12,251 bases of DNA from Fidelibacterota bacterium (GTDB taxonomy: Bacteria > Fidelibacterota > Marinisomatia > SCGC-AAA003-L08 > GCA-002704045), in the NCBI GenBank assembly GCA_002704045.1, contig PAFF01000011.1, forward strand, positions 1-12,251, in the 5' to 3' direction. Every line of letters starts with the position of its first letter. Within the stretch, counting starts at the first letter, position 1. A program made the translations under genes and the position numbers. This document shows, one piece after another, positions 6,597 to 12,251 of this stretch. The notes under the pieces were generated by a model that was given only the letters and a program-made list of their open reading frames with translations, was not told where the DNA came from and did no database searches.

Positions 6597-7624
6597 TAAA
6601 ACCTTTTTCTATTTTTTTTCAATTTATTTTTTGCTCTGTTATGATCTTTATTTGTTTTAGTAAATATATGACGACCCTCCCCATCTGCTACAAAATATAA
6701 AAGTTCACTTTTTTTTGGATTAATAGCAGCTAAAATTGCATCATACCCTGGATTATTTATCGGCCCAGGAGGAAGTCCTTTGTATTTATATGTATTGTAT
6801 GGAGACTCAATTTTTAAGTGTTTATTATATAATCTTCTATTATCACCAGGTAAAATGTATTGTATTGTTGGATCTGCTTGTAAATACATTTTTTTATTTA
6901 ACCGGTTATGGTATACTGATGAAATCAATGAAAGCTCATCTGTATGAGGAATCATATATTCACCTTGAATAATTGATGCTAAAGTTATTAACTCCTCCAT
7001 CGTATATTTGCTTTTATCAGAAACAGCTACAGCCTTTTTATATTTTTTAAAAAAATTATTAACTAATACAGTAATTATATCTTCTTCTGTGTATGATTTT
7101 AAAAAAACATATGTATCAGGGAATAAAAATCCTTCAAGAGATAAAGATTTTATACCAAGAGAGTGGATAAAATTATAGTTTTGGCATAGTGACTTAAATA
7201 CATCAATATTTATATCTAACTTTTCATTTATTTTATCTGCTATTTTATCAATGGTCCACCCTTCTATTAATGTCACTTTAATTTTATCTGCTGATTCCGT
7301 AGTTAACACTCTTATCAATGAACCTAAATTACTAATACCATTAAAATTGTATCTTCCAGATTTTATTTTTCTGTGGTTCCCTGTAAGTCGCATACTAAAA
7401 GAAAAAAACAATTCATTATATTCACATTTATTTTTGTTAAAGATACTAATTACATCTTGCATAGAAGAGCCTTTTTCTATGACAACTAGCTTATCATCAT
7501 TTGGATAATTAAACTTACTTGAAGTTATTATTACATAACTTATAATGGATAAAAACGTTAGAAAGAATAACATATAAAAAAATGATATATAATTTGTTTT
7601 GAATATCTGTAAATATCTGTCCAT
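6596..7624 (-). CDS. mltG: Endolytic murein transglycosylase MltG (YceG family)
   Basis: MltG cuts nascent peptidoglycan glycan strands near the inner membrane and helps set strand length. The 342 residues match E. coli MltG in size. A single transmembrane anchor spans about 12-34, and residues 45-65 resemble the LysM-like segment (VVIEKGSSMQDVISIF). The catalytic domain has LEGFLFPDTYVF (163-174), LASIIQGEY (215-223), LQADPTIQYIL (248-258), SPYNTYKYKGLPPGPINNPG (274-293) and YFVADGEGRHIF (310-321). E222 aligns with the catalytic glutamate of the usual EKE triplet; the first residue of that triplet is Q220 here. No Shine-Dalgarno precedes ATG 7624. The gene is divergent from the DUF3098-like gene and runs into the helicase gene by a one-base overlap. 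Confidence 0.95.
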   Translation of the reverse strand: MDRYLQIFKTNYISFFYMLFFLTFLSIISYVIITSSKFNYPNDDKLVVIEKGSSMQDVISIFNKNKCEYNELFFSFSMRLTGNHRKIKSGRYNFNGISNLGSLIRVLTTESADKIKVTLIEGWTIDKIADKINEKLDINIDVFKSLCQNYNFIHSLGIKSLSLEGFLFPDTYVFLKSYTEEDIITVLVNNFFKKYKKAVAVSDKSKYTMEELITLASIIQGEYMIPHTDELSLISSVYHNRLNKKMYLQADPTIQYILPGDNRRLYNKHLKIESPYNTYKYKGLPPGPINNPGYDAILAAINPKKSELLYFVADGEGRHIFTKTNKDHNRAKNKLKKNRKRF

Positions 7625-7699
7625 TAAATGAAGATCGTTATTTTAATAATATAAAAAGTGTTGCCATAGAAAAATAAAAGCTTCTAAATTTAATAACTT

Positions 7700-7927
7700 A
7701 TGAGTAACAAAAATCAGGATAAAACAACTTTTTTTACTAACTGGGATTTTAGTTACAAGAATTACTTGCTTTTTTGCATAGGTATTGTTGTAATTTTAGC
7801 AGGTTATTTATTAATGTCTTATGGCGAGACTACCAGTTTTATTTCAGTAAAGCTCTCTCCCATAATACTGATTATTGGTTACTGTGTTATATTACCAATT
7901 TCAATTGTATATAGATTTATAGATTAA
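7700..7927 (+). CDS. Small two-helix membrane protein, DUF3098-like
   Basis: The 75-residue product has a polar N-terminus (MSNKNQDKTTFFTNWDFSYK), then a hydrophobic helix at about 22-40 (LLFCIGIVVILAGYLLMSYG), a short loop, and a second helix at about 52-71 ending in YRFID. The pattern 'NY.LF.IGI..I..GY.LMS.G ... SP...I.GY' recalls the DUF3098 family of small inner-membrane proteins, known mainly from Bacteroidota, whose function is unknown. The assignment is from memory of the pattern, not a search. ATG 7700 has no Shine-Dalgarno. The stop is eight bases before tRNA-Asp, and no terminator lies between them, so the two may share a transcript. It is divergent from mltG. Confidence 0.8.
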   Translation: MSNKNQDKTTFFTNWDFSYKNYLLFCIGIVVILAGYLLMSYGETTSFISVKLSPIILIIGYCVILPISIVYRFID

Positions 7928-7935
7928 ATAATTAA

Positions 7936-8009
7936 GGGGTGGTAGTTCAATTGGTTAGAGCACCTGCCTGTCACGCAGGAAGTTGCGGGTTCGAGTCCCG
8001 TTCATCCCG
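7936..8009 (+). tRNA. tRNA-Asp (anticodon GTC)
   Basis: A complete 74-base cloverleaf is visible. The acceptor arms are GGGGTGG and TCATCCC with two G-U pairs, and the discriminator G is as expected for tRNA-Asp. The D arm is GTTC/GAGC. The anticodon stem CCTGC/GCAGG encloses loop CTGTCAC with anticodon GTC. The T arm is GCGGG-TTCGAGT-CCCGT. No CCA is encoded, so it must be added after transcription. A strong terminator follows within four bases. Confidence 0.97.
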
Positions 8010-8012
8010 CTC

Positions 8013-8048
8013 AAAAGCCTAGATTTCTTTACGAAACTAGGCTTTTTT
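8013..8048 (+). terminator. Intrinsic terminator after tRNA-Asp
   Basis: AAAAGCCTAG (8013-8022) pairs perfectly with CTAGGCTTTT (8037-8046). The loop adds TTTC/GAAA pairs after a one-base bulge, and the hairpin runs into TTTTTT then GTTTT. It ends the DUF3098-tRNA unit. It might also act weakly on leftward transcription from the aminotransferase gene, since the opposite strand has a four-T run. Confidence 0.9.
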
Positions 8049-8125
8049 GTTTTATATTAAAATTAATTTCAAATATTATTAATATTTAAAAAATGTGGTT
8101 AAATTTGTTTAAAACAAACTTAAAA

Positions 8126-9328
8126 TTATAACTGAGTCCAAAATTTTGAAAGTTTATCAATCCCTTCATCAATTTGATCGCAATTGATTCCTGAGTAAGC
8201 AAAACGAATAAACTTTCTCGATTCATTATCATCAACTCTTCCAAAATGTTCTCTAGTGCAAAAAGCTACTCCAGTATTAAGCAAAGTTTTTCTTCTAAAG
8301 TCTTCATAAGATTTTGCACCCATTTTATCATAAATATCTGTTATTTCAGGGAAAAGATAAAAGGTAGAATTTGGTACATATAAATTAATACCATTAATTT
8401 GTTTTAGTTTTTTAGATAAAAGGTCACGTCTTTTTTTTAACTTCGTCAAAATATTATCAACGCCATTTTGATTTCCTTGCAAAGCTTCTATACCGCCATA
8501 TTGAATGAAATGATTTGTGCAAGATTCGTCATTAACGCTTAACTTTGAAAAGTACTTCATTAAAGGTTTTGGTCCAACTGCAGCTCCAAGCCTCCACCCT
8601 GTCATGGCATATGTTTTAGAAAATGTAAATAAAATTACTGTTCTTTCAAACATTCCTGGAATTGAAATTATACTTTTAGGGGTGCCTGAATATTGAATGT
8701 TGAAATAAGCTTCATCGCTCAAAACCCATAAGTTGTTTTTGATTGCAAAATCGGCTATCCAATTCATTTCTTCTTCACTTGATTCACTACCCATTGGGTT
8801 TTGGTAATTATTATAAACTAAAATTTTTGTTTTACTACTAATTGAATTTTCTAATTGTTTTTTATCAATAGAAAATCCACTATTACTTAAATTATATGTA
8901 TATGGTCTAGCTATTCCACCATTGTATTCAATTTGGCTTTCATATATTGGGTAACCAGGATTAGGATATAATACTTGATCACCTGGATCCATTAGAGAAT
9001 GAATAAACTTTAAAATAACTGGTTTACCTCCAGGCTGAACTATAATGTTATCTCTTGTAAGATTAATATTTCTTTCATCGCCTAATTTTTCTGCAAGAGC
9101 ATCTCTCAATGCTGGTATTCCTTCTGAAGGAACATAACCTGTTTTACCGTCTTTCATTGCAAATTCTGATTTTTCAATAATATTTTTAGGGGTAGTTATA
9201 TTAATATCACCTAAATGGAATGGATAAATTTTGTTTCCTTTTGACGCAAATTCATTAGCATCTTTAGAAACTAAAAATGCTGTTTCGGTTCCTAAACAAT
9301 CTAATCTTTTTGAAAAGTCTTGAACCAC
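8126..9328 (-). CDS. PLP-dependent class I/II aminotransferase (aspartate-aminotransferase-like fold type I)
   Basis: This 400-residue enzyme should move an amino group between an amino acid and a 2-oxoacid using pyridoxal phosphate. Visible motifs are TGYVPSEGIPALRDA (63-77), GGKPVILKF (100-108, cofactor phosphate loop), YPNPGYPIYES (121-131), NNYQNPMG (173-180), SDEAYFNIQY (204-213, D205 pairs with the PLP nitrogen), SKTYAMTGWRLG (237-248, Schiff-base K238, phosphate R246) and KFIRFAYSG (372-380, carboxylate-binding R375). The length is normal. The start is GTG, overlapping the upstream transketolase stop as TAGTG and preceded by GAGGT, so the two proteins are probably made together. The amino donor and acceptor cannot be read from the sequence; subgroups related to AspC, AlaA and LL-diaminopimelate aminotransferase share this pattern. 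Confidence 0.92.
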   Translation of the reverse strand: MVQDFSKRLDCLGTETAFLVSKDANEFASKGNKIYPFHLGDINITTPKNIIEKSEFAMKDGKTGYVPSEGIPALRDALAEKLGDERNINLTRDNIIVQPGGKPVILKFIHSLMDPGDQVLYPNPGYPIYESQIEYNGGIARPYTYNLSNSGFSIDKKQLENSISSKTKILVYNNYQNPMGSESSEEEMNWIADFAIKNNLWVLSDEAYFNIQYSGTPKSIISIPGMFERTVILFTFSKTYAMTGWRLGAAVGPKPLMKYFSKLSVNDESCTNHFIQYGGIEALQGNQNGVDNILTKLKKRRDLLSKKLKQINGINLYVPNSTFYLFPEITDIYDKMGAKSYEDFRRKTLLNTGVAFCTREHFGRVDDNESRKFIRFAYSGINCDQIDEGIDKLSKFWTQL

Positions 9329-11673
9329 TATACCTCAGCAGACTTTTCATCAAATGATGGTAACATATTTTCCAATTTTTCAAATCTATATTTTTTGCTT
9401 TTACAAAAATGGAGAATTGCTTTCATTTGCCATTTTGAAGATAAATGAGACTCATCAATAACCTCAATCAGATTTCCTCCGAATCTCCAATTATTATCCC
9501 AATCAGGTGACAAAGAGAATTCTTTCATCAATGGATGTTTAATCCAATGTACCATATTATTTATGGATGTATTTGTAATTATCATAGAATTAAACCAATC
9601 ATCATCACTCAAAACTGATTTTTTGTATGTTTCATTTTGTATATTATACAATGTCCATGATAAAGCAGCTACTATCTTTATATTTGGAAAATTAGATTTA
9701 TTAATTTCTGGTAATATTTTAGTCAATTCGTTTATTACACTAGTCCCTCTAACTATGATAACGCCATCTTTTGGACGATTAGAATCGTATTCTTTAATTA
9801 CATATGCACCTTTAGCAGATTCGAAATGAGATGGCATACCTAATAACTCACGATCAGGAATATTAATTGGAGGTCTAGTTAAATGCAAAACAACTATTGG
9901 AATATCTTGTCTTAATGATTCAGCAAGCATCACTGGTACTTCATTATACTCCCAAGGATGTAGATTAACAACCTTACCTTCGGGAAACAACTGAGTCACA
10001 CCAGGAGCAAAAATTCCAAAGTGAGTTCTACTATCTTCAGCAGTTTCAGGTCCAGAATGTCCCGCTACCCAAATAGTTTTTCCAACCTTTAATTGAGAAT
10101 CTTGTGCAATTTGACTAAATAATCTATATGCACCATATTTTAAGTATGAAAAAGATCCATAAGTACTACAAGCTGTAATGTAACCGTTAAATTCTGAATA
10201 AGGATTATCAGAAAAATTAACAGTACTAATTCCTGTCATTAATCCAGCATTAGCAAATTCAGTTATTCCTTGCGGCAAAAGAGTTCCTTTTGGTTTTTTT
10301 GTATGATGATACATTCCAAAATCATCTTCATTTTCCCATCCCTTGCTAAATCCAGCTATATTTGTTGATCCAGCAAGATCAGCTGAACAAACCAATGCGA
10401 GTGGCCTACCATAATTATTTTTTGAATATGTGTTAAGCCAGGAACCAAAATCTCCAAAAGCTTGTCTATTTGGAGCTGATTCACCGGGTTTTTTAAATAA
10501 ATTTTTTGGATATTTATGAAAATCAAAAATAGATGAATCAGATAATGGATTTTTAGTAAAATTTTGACGAGTATTAACATTATCATTTATGGATTCAGCG
10601 ATTTCTAGTAATCTATTAGCAACGTAATCAACAAAACCTGGAGTTTTTTCATAAAGAGACATTACTGTTTCAAGACAATCTTGCATTTGCTTTTTGTTTT
10701 GTTGACTATCCTTAAATGCAGGCTCATCTAAATATTTAAATGTAAGATTATATTTTTTAGAAAATTCTTTTCTTAATGACCAAAATTCTTCTGAGTTTCT
10801 TTTATGTGGGGAACCATGACTAGCACTATCATATTTTAAATACCCTCTACCTTTTCTTGTTTTCACCCAAATAGCTTTTGGCTCATTTAGATTTTCACGA
10901 TTAAAAAGATTTGTATAAGCATTTAAAATTGATTTCCAATCATCTCCGTTTTCTGTTCCTTCAACTTTCCAACCATACGGTTTAAACCAATCTTTTGGAG
11001 TACCAGCCTTTATATTACTGAAAGGTCTATTATCAATACCATAATCATTCCAATCTATAACATAAACTAAATTTCCAAGTCCTAAACCATAGGAAGAAAT
11101 ACGAGCTTCATGCGTTACTCCAGTTGTCAAGCCTCCTTCACCCTCAAAAGCGAAAACTCGTGTATTTTCAGCACCAGAGTATTTTAATGCAAATGCTTGA
11201 CCGGCAGCTGGCGCGGCTCCATGTCCTGATGGTCCTGTATTAAATTTGAAAAACAGTGTTTTTCCTTCCATTTCTGCATGACCAGGGAGTCCATCCCTCC
11301 TTCTTAAATTGAGTAGATCTTTATAGTTTAATGTAAAATCAGAGCCCATAGGATTAAGATATATATTATTTTTTGTTTGATCATATTTAATCCTTAAAGC
11401 TTCATTTAAAACTGCCAATGTTGAATATACTACAGGATTTGTATGACCAGCTATTAATACAAAACGATCACCAAAAGTTAATCCAGGATTTCTAATGTCC
11501 CATTTCATAACACCTGATAATAATGTAGATAACAAAATAGGTACTTTAGACCTAGAGCCACCAGGATGCCCACTCTGGGAATGATTTAAAGAAATGTCTA
11601 TACATTGATCAACCATCGAAAGTAATAAATCCCAATAATGTATATTTTCTTTATTTTTAGTGTAGTAATTCAT
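9328..11673 (-). CDS. Divergent transketolase-family thiamine-diphosphate enzyme
   Basis: The 781 residues are about 120 longer than standard transketolase (about 660), which moves two-carbon ketol units between sugar phosphates. Counterparts of the E. coli TktA active-site residues can be placed: H36 (SGHPGG), H77 (AGHTNP), H132 (GHAE), H286 (SASHGSPH), catalytic E472 (GITEFANAG), and H539 and H551 with the same 12-residue spacing. Likely sugar-phosphate and hydroxyl ligands R403, S436, D547 and R600 are also kept. The thiamine-diphosphate motif is unusual: GEG (178-180) where GDG is expected, with N209 (DWND) preserved. Extra length is spread over the interdomain linker, the middle domain and the C-terminal domain. 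ATG 11673 follows AAGGAT at very short spacing. It is coupled to the aminotransferase by TAGTG. Substrate is unknown; retained phosphate ligands favour a phosphorylated ketose. Confidence 0.85.
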   Translation of the reverse strand: MNYYTKNKENIHYWDLLLSMVDQCIDISLNHSQSGHPGGSRSKVPILLSTLLSGVMKWDIRNPGLTFGDRFVLIAGHTNPVVYSTLAVLNEALRIKYDQTKNNIYLNPMGSDFTLNYKDLLNLRRRDGLPGHAEMEGKTLFFKFNTGPSGHGAAPAAGQAFALKYSGAENTRVFAFEGEGGLTTGVTHEARISSYGLGLGNLVYVIDWNDYGIDNRPFSNIKAGTPKDWFKPYGWKVEGTENGDDWKSILNAYTNLFNRENLNEPKAIWVKTRKGRGYLKYDSASHGSPHKRNSEEFWSLRKEFSKKYNLTFKYLDEPAFKDSQQNKKQMQDCLETVMSLYEKTPGFVDYVANRLLEIAESINDNVNTRQNFTKNPLSDSSIFDFHKYPKNLFKKPGESAPNRQAFGDFGSWLNTYSKNNYGRPLALVCSADLAGSTNIAGFSKGWENEDDFGMYHHTKKPKGTLLPQGITEFANAGLMTGISTVNFSDNPYSEFNGYITACSTYGSFSYLKYGAYRLFSQIAQDSQLKVGKTIWVAGHSGPETAEDSRTHFGIFAPGVTQLFPEGKVVNLHPWEYNEVPVMLAESLRQDIPIVVLHLTRPPINIPDRELLGMPSHFESAKGAYVIKEYDSNRPKDGVIIVRGTSVINELTKILPEINKSNFPNIKIVAALSWTLYNIQNETYKKSVLSDDDWFNSMIITNTSINNMVHWIKHPLMKEFSLSPDWDNNWRFGGNLIEVIDESHLSSKWQMKAILHFCKSKKYRFEKLENMLPSFDEKSAEV
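9332..9336 (-). promoter_or_regulatory. Shine-Dalgarno GAGGT for the GTG start of the aminotransferase
   Basis: On the minus strand the sequence reads GAGGT-ATA-GTG. The site lies within the last codons of the transketolase-like gene and supports GTG 9328 as the start in a TAGTG stop-start overlap. Confidence 0.6.
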
Positions 11674-11718
11674 ATCCTTAATTTATATAAAAAAAGTAGT
11701 TTTAATAATTAATAGTTT

Positions 11719-12251
11719 CTAATTATTCAAGATAATTTCAATCATTCTTACAGTATCAAGAATATTAATATCACCATCACCATTTAAATCAGGACTTAAA
11801 TAGTCACAGGATCCATCATCAAAATTAGCCATTGGGTTAAAATTATTTGCACATATATCAATACAACCTAATACTACATCTTGTTCAATGAATTCACAAC
11901 TAGGAGTAACAACATTAATTGAAGGAATAAATCCATTACTTCTAGCTTCAGCTGCAACCATTATATTGGACATGCATACTTCACCTGCTCCATTTTCAAA
12001 TGACAATGTAGTCAACATACTATATTCATTAGCATTTGAATGGATAACATTTCCAGTAAATGAGAACCCACTAACAGTAGTTTCATTTGAAGTTAATTGG
12101 AATCCACTATTTTCTGCAGCTCCTCCTGACGCATTTATAATATTTATACCACTGATATCAAATTGAAACCCCGTAATATTTATTGAATTCAATATATCAA
12201 TATTAATAAAACCAGTACCGTCATCATTAATATTTAAACCAACAAAATCTA
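11719..12251 (-). CDS. C-terminal part of a secreted protein with a GCxD...DDGSC repeat and dockerin-like tail (5' end outside window)
   Basis: The frame is open to the right edge, so only the last 176 or so residues are present and no start can be assigned; a TTG at 12192 is just an internal codon. The visible part opens with a calcium-loop-like NINDDGTGFINIDIL, then a beta-rich segment (GFQFDISGINI, NASGGAAENSGF) resembling cohesin-like or adhesin domains. A cysteine-rich unit GCIDICANNF...DDGSC follows. The end is DLNGDGDINILD plus a short helix, matching the D-x-N-x-D-G loop of dockerin type I repeats. Such tails are common on large exported proteins of Marinimicrobia and related marine bacteria, where they may serve in sorting or surface attachment. 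Function of the whole protein cannot be judged. It reads toward the transketolase gene with a 45-base gap. Confidence 0.8.
   Translation of the reverse strand, partial: DFVGLNINDDGTGFINIDILNSINITGFQFDISGINIINASGGAAENSGFQLTSNETTVSGFSFTGNVIHSNANEYSMLTTLSFENGAGEVCMSNIMVAAEARSNGFIPSINVVTPSCEFIEQDVVLGCIDICANNFNPMANFDDGSCDYLSPDLNGDGDINILDTVRMIEIILNN

Noticed and set aside
7936..8009. tRNA-Asp as an integration site for a mobile element
   Set aside because: No repeat of the tRNA 3' end, no integrase and no foreign gene content is seen nearby.
9563..9829. Plus-strand open frame inside the transketolase gene, and similar frames at 1110-1319, 2504-2707, 6736-6972, 7251-7508 and 11888-12166
   Set aside because: Each lies opposite a well-supported gene, lacks a ribosome site and family features, and is expected in AT-rich coding DNA.
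11704..11727. Inverted repeat AATAATTA / TAATTATT at the end of the secreted-protein gene as a terminator
   Set aside because: The eight-pair stem is entirely A-T, includes the stop codon, and the T-run is not adjacent; too weak to call.
1..12251. CRISPR arrays, insertion sequences, toxin-antitoxin or phage-defence modules
   Set aside because: No regularly spaced repeats, transposase motifs, terminal inverted repeats or defence-type protein domains were found on either strand.

Overview
This is an AT-rich, densely packed bacterial window. Genes abut or overlap, and no intergenic gap exceeds about 110 bases. The best guess is a marine bacterium of the Marinimicrobia (SAR406) / Bacteroidota-like sphere. 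That guess rests on a secreted protein at the right edge with a GCxD...DDGSC repeat and a dockerin-like DLNGDGDINILD tail, and on a small DUF3098-like membrane protein. It is an inference, not a phylogenetic result.

Left region (1-2700, minus strand): lepA (elongation factor 4), then a signal-peptide/membrane protein with a cytoplasmic zinc ribbon, then the first 17 codons of a probable lgt. Consecutive genes overlap by 8-17 and 11 bases, so they look like one operon read right to left.

Iron-regulation region (2701-4450): a short plus-strand gene is preceded by a perfect 7-1-7 Fur-box palindrome and a good Shine-Dalgarno. An in-frame TGA interrupts it exactly at the end of its signal peptide. 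It converges on a minus-strand fur-family gene. A second near-perfect Fur box lies between fur and a divergent plsC-like acyltransferase and covers the acyltransferase start codon. The region reads as an autoregulated iron-responsive cluster.

Middle region (4452-8048): a UvrD/PcrA-type helicase and an MltG-type lytic transglycosylase share a TAATG junction on the minus strand. Divergent from them are a DUF3098-like two-helix protein and tRNA-Asp(GTC), 8 bases apart and ending in a strong intrinsic terminator.

Right region (8126-12251, minus strand): a long, divergent transketolase-family enzyme is translationally coupled by TAGTG to a class I/II PLP aminotransferase. Upstream of the pair is the C-terminus of a secreted protein that runs off the window.

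Most genes are ordinary housekeeping. The points worth attention are the TGA-interrupted Fur-box gene, the Fur-operator/plsC overlap, and the unusual transketolase-aminotransferase pair. I see no CRISPR array, insertion sequence, phage genes or recognisable defence system.
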